35,122 nt of DNA from Sphingomonadaceae bacterium (GTDB lineage: Bacteria > Pseudomonadota > Alphaproteobacteria > Sphingomonadales > Sphingomonadaceae), in NCBI GenBank assembly GCA_025359445.1, contig JANYGB010000001.1:1-35122 (forward strand). Reading direction: 5' to 3'. The notes beneath the pieces are model-generated. The model did not search any database and had not been told where the DNA came from. It was given only the letters and a program-made list of their open reading frames with translations. Shown in pieces: positions 1 through 9,859 of this stretch. Each line of letters opens with the position of its first letter. Positions within the stretch are counted from its first letter, which is position 1. Both the position numbers and the translations under genes were made by a program.

Positions 1-324
1 CCGGGGCAGGCCGAGGTCGCTGTGAAGTTCCTTGAAGATGTTGACCAGGCTGGGCGGCACTTTCACCCCGTCCTGCACCGAAAACGCCAGCCCGTGTGCT
101 TGACCCGGTCCGTGGTACGGGTCCTGCCCCAGGATCACGACCTTGACCGCCTCGAGCGGGGTCAGCTCGAGCGCCGCCAGCCGCATCCCGCGCGGCGGGT
201 AGATCGTCTTGCCCGCGGCCTCCTCAGCAGAGAGGAATCCGCCGAGTGCGCGCGATTTGGGGCTGGCCAGCACCGGTTCAAGAATGGACCGCCAGGATTC
301 AAGGATTGATTCGCTTGCCGCCAA
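1..324 (-). CDS. ung: uracil-DNA glycosylase, 5' part (runs off window start)
   Basis: Removes uracil from DNA as the first step of base-excision repair. On the minus strand the sequence reads [20 protein letters not shown], the family 1 UDG water-activating loop with its catalytic Asp, followed by a segment containing [12 protein letters not shown], also typical of Ung. Only about 108 of the usual ~225 residues lie in the window. No ATG or GTG precedes the conserved region in frame. The likely start is TTG at 324, with AAGGA eight bases upstream and an in-frame stop shortly before it. It is transcribed divergently from the RNase D-like gene. The family assignment is firm; the start is an inference. 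Confidence 0.93.
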   Translation of the reverse strand, partial: MAASESILESWRSILEPVLASPKSRALGGFLSAEEAAGKTIYPPRGMRLAALELTPLEAVKVVILGQDPYHGPGQAHGLAFSVQDGVKVPPSLVNIFKELHSDLGLPR

Positions 325-386
325 CGTACCGTTCCTTCACGTCCGGGCTTTCCACCCCGCACAGTTCAGCCTAAGCACCGAGCCAT

Positions 387-1007
387 ATGACTGTCTATCT
401 GCACGAAGAAGATCTTCCCGCCGGTGTTCTCGGCGACGGACCGCTCGCGGTCGATACCGAAACGATGGGGCTGATTACCCCGCGCGACCGACTGTGCCTG
501 GTGCAGATCTCGGACGGGCGCGGCGATGAGCATCTGGTGCGGTTTGCCCCGGGTTCGGCGTATGATGCGCCCAATCTGAAAGCGGCGCTGGCCGATCCGG
601 GCCGCGTCAAGCTGTACCATTTCGCGCGATTTGATCTGGCGGCGATCGAGCATTATCTGCGCGTCGAAGCATCGCCGGTGTTCTGCACCAAGATCGCCAG
701 CAAGCTCGTGCGAACCTATACCGATCGCCACGGGCTCAAGGATCTGGTGCGCGAATTGCTCGGCAAGGAAATATCCAAGCAGCAGCAATCGAGTGACTGG
801 GGCGGTGCCGTGCTGTCGGATGCGCAGCAGGAATATGCCGCGTCCGACGTCCGTTATCTCCATGCGATGTATAATATCCTGACCCAGCGGCTGGCGCGCG
901 AACACCGCACCGCCGCAGCTGAGGCGGCATTTGCTTACCTGCCTCACCGCGCGCGGCTCGATCTGATGGGCTGGGCCGAAAAAGACATCTTCAGCCACGA
1001 ATCATGA
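387..1007 (+). CDS. RNase D-type 3'-5' exonuclease
   Basis: A DEDDy exonuclease domain of 206 residues without the HRDC domains of full-length RNase D. The first motif is VDTET (Asp23, Glu25). The second is HFARFDLAAIE (Asp83). The third is Tyr150-x3-Asp154 in EYAASDVRYLH. It probably trims the 3' ends of structured RNAs, since short RNase D-like proteins of this length are common in alphaproteobacteria. Its stop overlaps the lptC start by 4 bases, so translation is likely coupled. An rnd-like gene directly before lptC and lptA is a familiar alphaproteobacterial order. The exact substrate is unknown. Confidence 0.9.
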   Translation: MTVYLHEEDLPAGVLGDGPLAVDTETMGLITPRDRLCLVQISDGRGDEHLVRFAPGSAYDAPNLKAALADPGRVKLYHFARFDLAAIEHYLRVEASPVFCTKIASKLVRTYTDRHGLKDLVRELLGKEISKQQQSSDWGGAVLSDAQQEYAASDVRYLHAMYNILTQRLAREHRTAAAEAAFAYLPHRARLDLMGWAEKDIFSHES

Positions 1008-1651
1008 GCGAAAGCGCTGACCGGATCCGCGACAAGCGCCAGCACTGGGCGGCACCGGGCGGCTGGCATGACCGCAAGGTACGGTTCCTCGCGGTGTGGC
1101 TGCCAGGCGCGGTCGGAGTCGTTCTTGCTGCGATGATCATCGGGCCGTTGTTTGCCCGGCGCGAGATCAGCTTTCTGCTTGATCGCAACAAGGTTGCGCT
1201 GACAACCGAGCGACTGCGCGTGTCGAACGCGTTGTACCGGGGGATCGACAATCAGGGGCGCCCGTTTACGCTCACTGCCGATAACGCCGTGCAGACCTCG
1301 ATCCGCGAACCAGTGGTCAAGATGGACAAGTTAGCCGCGCGGCTGCGGATGACTGATGGCCCAGCTGAATTGATCGCGCAAAACGGCGCGTACAATTACC
1401 GGGACGAGACCGTCGCAGTCGATGGCCCGGTGGTGTTCACCGCCGCCGATGGGTACAGGATTACCACGCAGAATGTCTCGATCGACCTAAAGGCGCGCCG
1501 CGTCGGCGGCACTGGCGGGGTGAGCGGTGCGGTTCCGGCTGGCACTTTCCGGGCAGACCGGGTAAGCGCCGACCTTGAACAGCGGATCATCACGCTGGAC
1601 GGCAATGTCCGGATGGTGATGCAACTACAGAAGCTTAGGATGCCGCGATGA
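1004..1651 (+). CDS. lptC: LPS export ABC transporter periplasmic protein LptC
   Basis: LptC is a bitopic inner-membrane protein that passes lipopolysaccharide-type glycolipid from LptBFG to LptA. The 215-residue product has a cytoplasmic N-terminus rich in charged residues, one membrane segment at about residues 30-48 (FLAVWLPGAVGVVLAAMIIG) and a periplasmic OstA/LptC-type beta domain with repeated short strands such as NGAYNYRDETVAVDGPVVF. It overlaps both neighbours by 4 bases. Sphingomonads carry glycosphingolipids in place of LPS, so the cargo here may be different; that is inference from lineage, not from this gene. Confidence 0.88.
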   Translation: MSESADRIRDKRQHWAAPGGWHDRKVRFLAVWLPGAVGVVLAAMIIGPLFARREISFLLDRNKVALTTERLRVSNALYRGIDNQGRPFTLTADNAVQTSIREPVVKMDKLAARLRMTDGPAELIAQNGAYNYRDETVAVDGPVVFTAADGYRITTQNVSIDLKARRVGGTGGVSGAVPAGTFRADRVSADLEQRIITLDGNVRMVMQLQKLRMPR

Positions 1652-2235
1652 GCGATAATTCGGGTCCTGCCATTTCCTTGCGCGGCACTGCATTGCGTTC
1701 GCTGCTTGGCGGCTTTGCAATCGGCGCTGCGGTGCTGCTCGCCTTGGCTCCGTCGCAAGCACAGGTTTTTGCCGGGCAGAACAGTGATGCCCCGGTCAAT
1801 GTCGCGGCTGATCATGGCGAGTTGCTCGGCAAACAGGACCGTGCGACATTAGCTGGCAACGTGGTAATCACCCAGGGCGCGCTGACTTTGCGGGCTGCAC
1901 GCACCACAATCGCCTTTTCCAGCGGCGGCGGCTTCAAGATTCACCGGCTCGATGCGACGGGCGGGGTTGTGGTGACCAAAGGCGATCAAAGCGCGAGCGG
2001 CGAAGTGGCGATTTACGATTTCGACCGGCGGATTATCACGCTGGCGGGCGGCGTCACCCTCAAGCGCGGGTCCGATCGGCTGAACGGCGGGCGTCTGACC
2101 ATTGACCTGACCACCGGGCTATCGACCGTTGATGGCAATGTCGGCGGTGGCTCGTCGGCGCTGGGCACGCCCGGTAGCGCGCCGCGCGGCGGCCGGATCA
2201 CCGGCACCTTCAACGTGCCCAAGCGTACCAACTGA
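1648..2235 (+). CDS. lptA: LptA/OstA-type periplasmic transport protein
   Basis: LptA forms the periplasmic bridge that carries glycolipid to the outer membrane. The 195-residue protein has a signal peptide (hydrophobic stretch at about residues 18-34, likely cleaved after the SQA of PSQAQVF), followed by the OstA fold with its repeated pattern (VNVAADHGELLGKQDRATLA, then GNVVITQGALTLRA, then GGVTLKRGSDRLNGG). The C-terminus is Gly/Pro rich. The start overlaps lptC by 4 bases. LptB would usually follow; instead a nucleotidyltransferase gene starts 14 bases downstream. Confidence 0.88.
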   Translation: MSDNSGPAISLRGTALRSLLGGFAIGAAVLLALAPSQAQVFAGQNSDAPVNVAADHGELLGKQDRATLAGNVVITQGALTLRAARTTIAFSSGGGFKIHRLDATGGVVVTKGDQSASGEVAIYDFDRRIITLAGGVTLKRGSDRLNGGRLTIDLTTGLSTVDGNVGGGSSALGTPGSAPRGGRITGTFNVPKRTN

Positions 2236-2249
2236 CCGAGGCGGAGGGA

Positions 2250-3425
2250 ATGGACCTCCCGGCGCTGCGGCGCATCTTGTTGGCCATGGTCGGGGCGCAG
2301 CAAATGCCGGGTCTCGCCAAGCTCGACGAGCGTGCCTGGATAACGCTGCAAGCCATGGCGGATCAGCACCGGCTCAAACCGCTGCTTTACGCGCAGCTCG
2401 GGACTAGCGCTGCCGTTCCCGCCGAAGTGCGCGCCGATTGGCAGGAAGTGCACCGCGCTGCGGCGCTGCGGGCGATGCTTACCCGGCTTGAACTGATCGA
2501 ATGCGCGCGCCTGCTTGAGGCAGCTGGCCTTGCTCCGATTGCACTAAAAGGCGCGTGGCTGGCGCGGCATGCTTATCCCGATCCGGCGCTGCGGCCGATG
2601 CGTGATATCGACCTGCTGGTTCCGCGCGCCGGAGTGCTTGACGGCTACGCTGCGCTGTTGAACGCCGGCTATACAGAGCTTGCCGCGCCCGAGATGCCGC
2701 TTGCCGAAGTGATCCGGCTCGACAAGCATATGCCCGCGCTGATCGCCCCGCGCGGCACAGTGGTCGAATTGCACCACCGGTTGTGGGAACCCGACGGCCG
2801 GCTCGATCATGCCACCCCGGCGCAGGACGAAGCCGCACTGCGGGCCCGAGCCGTGGGTGATAATGATGGACTGCACTATCTGGCCCCGCACGACACGTTG
2901 GCGCACCTGATCGTCCATGCGGTTTACAGCCACCGGCTCGATTGCGGGCCGTTGTTGCTGCCAGATATCGACTTTCTGCTCCAGGCCGCACCGATCGACT
3001 GGGCCGCGTTCTGGCATCAGGCAGCAGCCGAGGGTTGGCGCGGCGGAGCGCGACTGGTGCTGAACCTTGTTGCGCAATACCGGGCCGGCGCGCCGATCGA
3101 CTTCAGCCCCGACTTGGGACCGCCGACCCCGTCCGAGCTGCTCGAAGCCGCACCCGATTTGATGCTGCAGGACCTTAATACCCGGGGCAGCGCCGGGCTT
3201 GCGGCGGCGGCGCTCAAAGCGGGGCCGGGCAAGCTGCTACAACGCCTGCGCGGTCGGCGCGGCGCGCATGGCGAAGGCGAGGTGACCCGCAGCATGGCGG
3301 ATGAAGGCGGGATGCTTGGCTGGGCCGGATCGCGCGCGTGGCGCAGCGTTACCCAGCTCGCCCGCGCTGACGTTCGCCGCCAGTCGCGCCAGCTTGCCGC
3401 GCTCAGCCAGTGGCTTGACCAGTGA
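2250..3425 (+). CDS. nucleotidyltransferase family protein (PF14907-like)
   Basis: A 391-residue protein resembling the uncharacterised nucleotidyltransferase family often found beside capsule, exopolysaccharide or sortase-type clusters. The diagnostic segment lies at residues 98-124: LKGAWLARHAYPDPALRPMR followed by DIDLLV, giving the D119-x-D121 metal-binding pair of a nucleotidyltransferase fold. The remainder is alpha-helical with no membrane segment. It starts 14 bases after lptA and its stop overlaps the GTG start of the glycosyltransferase, so it sits inside the lptCA transcription unit. Its substrate cannot be read from sequence. Confidence 0.8.
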   Translation: MDLPALRRILLAMVGAQQMPGLAKLDERAWITLQAMADQHRLKPLLYAQLGTSAAVPAEVRADWQEVHRAAALRAMLTRLELIECARLLEAAGLAPIALKGAWLARHAYPDPALRPMRDIDLLVPRAGVLDGYAALLNAGYTELAAPEMPLAEVIRLDKHMPALIAPRGTVVELHHRLWEPDGRLDHATPAQDEAALRARAVGDNDGLHYLAPHDTLAHLIVHAVYSHRLDCGPLLLPDIDFLLQAAPIDWAAFWHQAAAEGWRGGARLVLNLVAQYRAGAPIDFSPDLGPPTPSELLEAAPDLMLQDLNTRGSAGLAAAALKAGPGKLLQRLRGRRGAHGEGEVTRSMADEGGMLGWAGSRAWRSVTQLARADVRRQSRQLAALSQWLDQ

Positions 3426-4648
3426 CATTAAGCAAAGTGCTGATTGTCGGACTCAACTATGCGCCTGAACAGGTGAGGATCGGCCCTTATACGCAAGGCC
3501 TTGCGCAGGCGCTGGCAGAGACGGGAGCCGAGGTTTCGGCGGTCGTCGCCAAGCCGTATTATCCGCAGTGGAAAACCGCTGCTGCATATACCGGCGGCGG
3601 CTATCGTGAAGAGCTGGACGGCGCGGTCAAGCTAACCCGCTGCCCGATCTATGTGCCCGCGCAACCGAGCGGCCTCAAGCGCATCATTCACCTTTTCAGC
3701 TTCATGGTCTCGGCCTTGTACCCGGCGCTGCGGGCAGTGCAGGGCCGCCGCACTCGGCCCGATCTGGTCATCACCATCGCCCCGGCTCTGCTTGGCATAC
3801 CCGCAGCTTGGCTCGCGGCGCGGCTGGCCGGGGCAAGGCTGTGGATCCATGTCCAGGACTTCGAGGTTGAGGCCGCGCTGGCTACGGGGCTGATGCGCGG
3901 GACCGGCCTTGCTGCACGGTTGGCGCGGTGGACCGAGAACCGGCTGCTCGGGCTGGGCGACCGCGTTTCGACGATCAGTCCGCAAATGTGCGCCAAGTTG
4001 ATCGCCAAAGGGGTCGCTCCGGAGCGCGTGTTCGAAATGCGCAACTGGGCCGACGACCGGTTTGCACCCGATCCCGTCGGCGCCGCTGCCATCCGCGTAG
4101 AATGGGGGTTGGATGACCGGACGGTAGCACTCTATTCGGGCGACATCGCCCGCAAGCAAGGGATCGAGGTGCTGGTCGAAGCGGCGCAGTTGTTGCGCAG
4201 CCGCCGTGACATCGTGATCGTGATCTGCGGCGAAGGTCCCAACCGCGCTGAACTCGAACAGCTAGCGAGCGGGCTTGGCAACGTGCAGCTTCACGATCTC
4301 CAGCCGGCCGCGCGGATGGGGGCGATGCTGACGATGGCCGACCTGCACTTGCTGCCGCAGATTGCCGGGGCGGCCGATCTGGTACTGCCGTCAAAACTGA
4401 CCAATATGCTCGCCTCGGGGCGGCCGGTAGTGGCGACGACCGAGCCCGGAACCGGACTCTATGCCGAAGTTGAAGGCTGCGGGCTGATCACTCCGCCAGG
4501 TTATGCTGCCCCTTTGGCCGGCGCAATTACGCGATTGGCCGACGATCCTGCCCTGCGCGCGGAACTGGGCACGGAAGCAGCAATACGTGCGGTGCAACGT
4601 TGGTCGAAACCTGCGATCATTGCGGCAGCTTTGGCCAAGCTTGGCTGA
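3422..4648 (+). CDS. WcaI-like group 4 glycosyltransferase
   Basis: A GT-B fold glycosyltransferase of 408 residues. The N-terminal domain opens VLIVGLNYAPEQVRIGPYT, the Gly-rich acceptor loop seen in WcaI-type colanic acid transferases. The C-terminal nucleotide-sugar domain has VALYSGDIARKQGIEVLVEA and CGEGPNRAELE, then DLHLLPQ and PSKLTNMLASGRPVVATTEP, which holds the usual donor-binding loop. The chosen start is GTG at 3422, overlapping the previous stop (GTGA). It may act in extracellular polysaccharide or glycolipid synthesis; donor and acceptor are unknown. Confidence 0.87.
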   Translation: MTLSKVLIVGLNYAPEQVRIGPYTQGLAQALAETGAEVSAVVAKPYYPQWKTAAAYTGGGYREELDGAVKLTRCPIYVPAQPSGLKRIIHLFSFMVSALYPALRAVQGRRTRPDLVITIAPALLGIPAAWLAARLAGARLWIHVQDFEVEAALATGLMRGTGLAARLARWTENRLLGLGDRVSTISPQMCAKLIAKGVAPERVFEMRNWADDRFAPDPVGAAAIRVEWGLDDRTVALYSGDIARKQGIEVLVEAAQLLRSRRDIVIVICGEGPNRAELEQLASGLGNVQLHDLQPAARMGAMLTMADLHLLPQIAGAADLVLPSKLTNMLASGRPVVATTEPGTGLYAEVEGCGLITPPGYAAPLAGAITRLADDPALRAELGTEAAIRAVQRWSKPAIIAAALAKLG

Positions 4649-4825
4649 TCAATTCTTCGCCCATGGATTCTTATGCGGGACGCTGGCAACGGTAGCGTCT
4701 TCTTTCTGCGTCTGTTCAGCGGATGGCACGGAGCAGTAGGCGGTAAGTAGTATGCCGAGCGACCACGTCACCGCTTTCCAGCGGCTCGCGAAAACCTGGT
4801 TCATCTTGGTGCCGTAGCCGAACAT
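4649..4825 (-). CDS. small conserved-type protein of 58 residues, one membrane segment
   Basis: A 58-codon reading frame fills the gap between the glycosyltransferase and mutS. It starts MFGYGTKMNQVFASRWKAVT, continues with a hydrophobic stretch WSLGILLTAYCSV (about residues 21-33), and ends in a short polar tail with NPWAKN. The pattern (Met-Asn-Gln, Arg-Trp-Lys, then a helix ending in Ala-Tyr-Cys) matches my recollection of a small unnamed protein seen in sphingomonad genomes, possibly a single-pass membrane protein. The start could instead be Met8 at 4804. It is on the mutS strand, 23 bases downstream of the mutS stop side. Function unknown. Confidence 0.6.
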   Translation of the reverse strand: MFGYGTKMNQVFASRWKAVTWSLGILLTAYCSVPSAEQTQKEDATVASVPHKNPWAKN

Positions 4826-4848
4826 GGGACCAGTCTAGCCGCGCGAGG

Positions 4849-7467
4849 TTAAGGAAGCTTTCCCGCTTCGCGCTGTAATTGGTACAACAGATCAAGCGCT
4901 TCTCGCGGGGTCAGGGCATCCACATCGAGCGACGCCAGCCGCTCGCGCAGAACATCGACAACGTCCTCCTTGTGCTCGGCCGCAGCAGCGAACAGTGGCA
5001 GGTCGCCAAGACCAGCCGCAATTCCCCCGGTTTCCGCCCGGCCCTTTTCGAGCCGTTCGAGCACCGACCGCGCCCGCGCCACAACTGGCGGCGGCACTCC
5101 GGCGAGCTTGGCCACCGCGAGACCGTAACTCCGGTCCGCAGGTCCTTGCGCCAATTCGTGCAGCAAGACCAAGTCGCCCTGCCATTCGCGCGCGCGGACG
5201 TGATGCAGCGACAGCGCCTCGCAGCTTTCGGCAAGCCGAGCCAGTTCATGGTAATGTGTTGCGAACAGGCAGCGGCAACGGTTCGACGAATGCACCGCTT
5301 CGACCACTGCCCAAGCCAAGGCCAGTCCGTCATAAGTCGAAGTTCCCCGACCGACCTCGTCGAGGATCACAAAGCTGCGCTCGCTTGCTTGCGCCAGAAT
5401 TGCTGCGGTCTCGACCATCTCGACCATGAAGGTCGAGCGCCCGCGCGCCAGATTGTCGGAAGCGCCGACCCGGCTGAACAGGCGATCGACCAGTCCGACC
5501 CGCGCGGCGACGGCTGGCACAAAGCCCCCGGCTTGTGCCAACAAAACGATCAGGGCGTTCTGGCGCAGGAAGGTACTCTTGCCGCCCATGTTCGGGCCGC
5601 CGATGAGCCACAGCCGGTCACGAGGGGACAGCACGCAATCGTTGGCAACAAACCGCTCACCCGTCTTGGCGAGTGCGGTCTCTACCACCGGATGGCGGCC
5701 GCCAGTCACTTCGAGCACTGGCTCAGTGGAGATCTCGGGACGGCACCAGCCGCCCTCGGCAGCGCGCTCGGCCTGTCCGGCTGCCACGTCGAGCCGGGCA
5801 AGGGCTTGAGCGGTTACGGCGATTGCTTGCCGCGCGGCAGCCGCACGTTCGCACAGTTCTTCAAAATGAGATTCCTCAGCGGCGAGCGCATGGCCGCTGG
5901 CCTGCGCAATCCGGCTAGCCTCTTCGTGCAGTGCCAGGGCGTTGAAGCGCACTGCGCCCGCCATCGTCTGGCGGTGCGTGAAGCCGCTGTCAGAGGTCAT
6001 CAGCGCATCGGCCTGCCGCGCGGGAACCTCGATGAAGTAGCCGAGCACGCCGTTGTGCTTGACCTTGAGCGCAGCGATCCCGGTTGTGGCGCGGTATTTG
6101 GTCTCGAGCGCGGCAATGGCGCGGCGAGCACTGCCCGAAATCTCGCGCAGTTCGTCGAGCGCATGATCATAGCCTGCAGCAATATATCCACCCTGACTGC
6201 GCTCGGTCGGCGGTGCTGGCACCAGCGCACGGCTGAAGTGATCGGACAGCGCGGCGTGCCCGGTGAAATGGGGCAACAAAGCCTCAAGCAGCGCGGGCCG
6301 GTCCGGCCGGGTCTTGAGGAAATCGTGAACCCGCCGGGCCTCGGCCAAGCCGTCGCGGAGTTGGCCAAGATCGCGCGGCGAACCGCGTCCAGCCACCACC
6401 CGCCCCAGTGCGCGTCCCAGATCGGGTAGCGCGCGCAGCACCGCGCGCAGATCACCGCGCAGCAACTGGTCATCGTGGAGCCATTGGACCAGCGCCAGCC
6501 GCGCCTCGATTGCCGCAATATCGGTGAGGGGTGCGGACAGGTCTTCGGCAAGTTGCCGCGCGCCGGCCCCGGTGACGCAGCGATCGACCGCCTCGATCAG
6601 ACTTCCGCGCCGCCCGGACTGGCTAGAAGTCAGGATCTCAAGGCTGGCGCGGGTCGCTTCGTCCATCGCCAGATGTGCGTCCCCGGCGCGTCCGACCGGC
6701 GGTAACAGCAGCGGTAAAGTGCCGCGCCCAACGTGATCGAGGTAGGCAAGCAACCCTGCCGCGGCAGCCAGCATTGGCCGGGTGAAAGAGCCAAATCCAT
6801 CGAGCGTGGCGACGTCGTGCAGTGCTTTGAGACGCCGCTCGCCGTCCTCGCTGGCGAACTCGCGCGAAGGGCGCGGAATCGCATCGGGTGGCGCGCCGGT
6901 GACCGCTTCGCTGACGACCACTTCGCTGGCACCCAGCCGCGCCAGCACGGCACCAAGCTGTTCGGGTGCACATTCTTCCAGCTCCATCCGCCCGGTCGAA
7001 ATATCGCAGGCGGCGATCCCGCAAAGCCGGCGCAGCTCGCACACTGCTGCCAGCACGTTGGCGCGGCGGGGTTCGAGCAGGGCTTCCTCGGTCAATGTCC
7101 CGGCAGTAACAAACCGGACGATGTCGCGCGCGACCAAGGTCTTTGATCCGGCGCGTTGGCGGGCCTGCTCGGGCGTCTCGGTTTGCTCGGCAATGGCGAC
7201 CCGGCACCCTGCCTTGATCAACCGCGCCAGATAGCCCTCGGACGCGTGGACTGGCACTCCGCACATCGGGATCGGCACGCCGAGGTGCTCACCCCGGCTG
7301 GTCAAAGCAATATCAAGCACTTGCGCCGCTGTCCGGGCATCGTCGAAGAACAACTCAAAAAAATCACCCATCCGGTAGAACAGCAGGCAATCCGGCGCCT
7401 CCGCCTTCAAGGCGAGATATTGCACCATCATCGGGGTGGCACCGGGAGTGTCGGCGTGGGCGTGCAT
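4849..7467 (-). CDS. mutS: DNA mismatch repair protein MutS
   Basis: MutS recognises base mismatches and small loops and recruits MutL. At 872 residues it is full length. The N-terminal mismatch-binding domain has the Phe-x-Glu motif in [15 protein letters not shown]. The C-terminal ATPase has Walker [11 protein letters not shown] (about residues 623-632), Walker [12 protein letters not shown] (about 700-710) and FATHYHEL. The helix-turn-helix dimerisation tail ends near [20 protein letters not shown]. It is divergent from maeB with about 110 bases between the starts. No oddities seen. Confidence 0.98.
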   Translation of the reverse strand: MHAHADTPGATPMMVQYLALKAEAPDCLLFYRMGDFFELFFDDARTAAQVLDIALTSRGEHLGVPIPMCGVPVHASEGYLARLIKAGCRVAIAEQTETPEQARQRAGSKTLVARDIVRFVTAGTLTEEALLEPRRANVLAAVCELRRLCGIAACDISTGRMELEECAPEQLGAVLARLGASEVVVSEAVTGAPPDAIPRPSREFASEDGERRLKALHDVATLDGFGSFTRPMLAAAAGLLAYLDHVGRGTLPLLLPPVGRAGDAHLAMDEATRASLEILTSSQSGRRGSLIEAVDRCVTGAGARQLAEDLSAPLTDIAAIEARLALVQWLHDDQLLRGDLRAVLRALPDLGRALGRVVAGRGSPRDLGQLRDGLAEARRVHDFLKTRPDRPALLEALLPHFTGHAALSDHFSRALVPAPPTERSQGGYIAAGYDHALDELREISGSARRAIAALETKYRATTGIAALKVKHNGVLGYFIEVPARQADALMTSDSGFTHRQTMAGAVRFNALALHEEASRIAQASGHALAAEESHFEELCERAAAARQAIAVTAQALARLDVAAGQAERAAEGGWCRPEISTEPVLEVTGGRHPVVETALAKTGERFVANDCVLSPRDRLWLIGGPNMGGKSTFLRQNALIVLLAQAGGFVPAVAARVGLVDRLFSRVGASDNLARGRSTFMVEMVETAAILAQASERSFVILDEVGRGTSTYDGLALAWAVVEAVHSSNRCRCLFATHYHELARLAESCEALSLHHVRAREWQGDLVLLHELAQGPADRSYGLAVAKLAGVPPPVVARARSVLERLEKGRAETGGIAAGLGDLPLFAAAAEHKEDVVDVLRERLASLDVDALTPREALDLLYQLQREAGKLP

Positions 7468-7577
7468 GATGACTGCCTAGCGCGGATAAGCACCATTTGC
7501 GACGGATTACCGAGCAGCTTTCCCCTATCGCGTGGCGCGCCGCTGGGTTAGGGCACAGGCCATTGCGGGAGATACCA

Positions 7578-9854
7578 GTGTCAGACGATACCCCCAGGGA
7601 AGAAGCCAACGTCCGCTTCACCGAGCGCGAGGCGTTGTTTTATCACAAGACCATCCGCCCCGGTAAGATCGAGATCATCGCCTCCAAGCCGATGGCGACC
7701 CAGCGCGACCTGAGCCTGGCCTATTCGCCCGGTGTCGCGGTGCCGGTGCAGGCGATTTTCGACAACCCGGCCGATGCCTATGAATATACTGCCAAAGGCA
7801 ACTTGGTCGCAGTGATAACCAACGGCACCGCAATCCTTGGTATGGGCAATCTTGGCGCGCTTGCTTCCAAGCCGGTGATGGAAGGCAAGGCAGTGCTGTT
7901 CAAGCGCTTTGCCGACGTCGATTCGATCGACATCGAACTCGATACCGAAGACCCCGACAAGTTCATCGAAGCCGTTGCGCTGATGGAGCCCACCTTTGGC
8001 GGGATCAACCTTGAAGACATCAAGGCCCCCGAATGCTTCGTGATCGAACAAGCACTTCGGGATCGCATGAAGATCCCGGTAATGCACGATGACCAGCACG
8101 GCACCGCGATTATCGCTGCCGCCGGCCTCGTCAACGCGTGCTTCCTGACCGGACGCGCATTCAAGGACGTCAAAGTGGTGGTCAATGGCGCGGGCGCATC
8201 GGCGCTGGCCTGCACCGCGCTGATCAAATCGATGGGCGTGCGCCATGACAACGTGACAGTGTGTGACACCAAGGGCGTGATCTATGTCGGCCGTGAAGGT
8301 GTTGACCAGTTCAAGTCCGCGCATGCAATCGTTACCGAAAAGCGCACGTTGAAAGAAGCGATGCACGGCGCGGACATCGTGCTTGGCCTGTCGGCCGCAG
8401 GTGCGATCACGCAAGACATGGTCAAGGACATGGCTGCGCAGCCGATCATCTTCGCTATGGCCAACCCAGACCCTGAGATCACTCCGCCGGACGCCAAGGC
8501 AGTCCGCCCCGATGCAATCGTGGCCACGGGCCGCTCGGACTATCCCAACCAGGTCAATAACGTGCTTGGCTTCCCGTTCATCTTTCGCGGCGCGCTCGAT
8601 GTGCGCGCGACGGCAATCAACGAGGAAATGAAGATCGCCGCTGCCCATGCCATCGCCGAACTCGCGCGCGAACAGGTGCCGGAAGAGGTTGCGGTGGCTT
8701 ATGGTCAAAAGTACCACTTTGGACCGGACTACATCATCCCTGCCCCATTCGATCCGCGCCTGATGGAAGTGGTGTCTTCAGCCGTCGCCAAGGCCGCGAT
8801 GGATTCGGGCGTGGCGCAAAAGCCGATCGAGGATTTCGATGCATATAGGACCAGCCTCAAAGCACGGCTCAATCCGACTACATCGGTGCTCACGCAGGTC
8901 TACGAGCAGGTCAAAGCTCATCCCAAGCGGATGATCTTTGCCGAAGCCGAAAACGAAATCGTGTTGCGCGCGGCGATCCAGTACCGCGATTTCGGCTACG
9001 GCGAGCCGGTCCTAGTGGGCCGGACCGAAGCGGTGCGCGACAAGCTTGCCGAACTGGGGGTCGGACATCCCGAGAGCTTCCAGATCGAGAACTCGGCAAT
9101 CAGCATTTATGTCCCTGCGATGGTTGAGCTGCTGTACGAACGGCTCAAGCGGCGCGGGTTCATGGAGCGCGATGTCAAACGGATGGTCAACCAGGACCGT
9201 AACGTGTTCGCCTCGCTCCTGCTCAAGATGGGCATCGGCGACGCGATGGTGACTGGCGTGACCCGCACCTTCGCGCAAACAATGCGCGAAGTGCGTCAGG
9301 TGCTCGATCCGCAAGAGGGCCGTCTGCCGTTCGGCATTCACGCGATGATCGGCAAGAATTACACCGTGTTCCTCGCCGACACGACGGTGAATGAGCGGCC
9401 CAGCGCGGCCGATCTGGCAGTGATCGCCAAGGAAACTGCAGCGGTTGCGCGGCGGCTGGGGCATGAACCGCGCGTTGCATTCCTGTCGTATTCGACCTTT
9501 GGCAACCCGCCAGGACGATACCTCGAAAACATCCGCGATGCAGTGGCGATCCTCGATGCCGAGCAGCCAGGGTTCGAATACGAGGGTGAACTTGCACCCG
9601 ATGCGGCGCTCAACCCGGCGGTGATGAAAAACTATCCGTTCAGCCGCTTGTCTGGTCCCGCCAATGTGCTGGTTATGCCCGGGCTGCAATCGGCCAACAT
9701 TTCGGCCAAGCTGCTGCGCGAACTGGCTGGCAACGCCACAATCGGCCCAATGCTGATCGGGATGGAAAAGCCGGTTCAGATCGCTCCGATGACCGCAATT
9801 GCTCCTGATGTGCTGACGCTCGCGGTGCTCGCGGCGGCAGGCGTAGTGGGTTGA
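7578..9854 (+). CDS. maeB: NADP-dependent malic enzyme, MaeB type
   Basis: Oxidative decarboxylation of malate to pyruvate with NADPH formation. The N-terminal malic domain shows YTAKGNLVAVITNGTAILG, the metal/substrate segment HDDQHGTAIIAAAGLVNA and the NAD(P)-binding VVVNGAGASALACTALIKS. The C-terminal ~330 residues form a phosphotransacetylase-like regulatory domain without expected transferase activity, as in other large MaeB enzymes. I chose GTG at 7578 (GTGTCAGAC) because GGGAGA lies seven bases upstream; this gives 758 residues, normal for the family. A TTG 81 bases earlier is less likely. Confidence 0.95.
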   Translation: MSDDTPREEANVRFTEREALFYHKTIRPGKIEIIASKPMATQRDLSLAYSPGVAVPVQAIFDNPADAYEYTAKGNLVAVITNGTAILGMGNLGALASKPVMEGKAVLFKRFADVDSIDIELDTEDPDKFIEAVALMEPTFGGINLEDIKAPECFVIEQALRDRMKIPVMHDDQHGTAIIAAAGLVNACFLTGRAFKDVKVVVNGAGASALACTALIKSMGVRHDNVTVCDTKGVIYVGREGVDQFKSAHAIVTEKRTLKEAMHGADIVLGLSAAGAITQDMVKDMAAQPIIFAMANPDPEITPPDAKAVRPDAIVATGRSDYPNQVNNVLGFPFIFRGALDVRATAINEEMKIAAAHAIAELAREQVPEEVAVAYGQKYHFGPDYIIPAPFDPRLMEVVSSAVAKAAMDSGVAQKPIEDFDAYRTSLKARLNPTTSVLTQVYEQVKAHPKRMIFAEAENEIVLRAAIQYRDFGYGEPVLVGRTEAVRDKLAELGVGHPESFQIENSAISIYVPAMVELLYERLKRRGFMERDVKRMVNQDRNVFASLLLKMGIGDAMVTGVTRTFAQTMREVRQVLDPQEGRLPFGIHAMIGKNYTVFLADTTVNERPSAADLAVIAKETAAVARRLGHEPRVAFLSYSTFGNPPGRYLENIRDAVAILDAEQPGFEYEGELAPDAALNPAVMKNYPFSRLSGPANVLVMPGLQSANISAKLLRELAGNATIGPMLIGMEKPVQIAPMTAIAPDVLTLAVLAAAGVVG

Positions 9855-9859
9855 CGGCA

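Noticed and set aside
4879..6429. 516-codon plus-strand open frame
   Set aside because: It lies entirely antisense to mutS, whose protein is full length with all motifs. The translation is rich in Arg, His, Gln and Pro with no family match, as expected from high-GC shadow frames.
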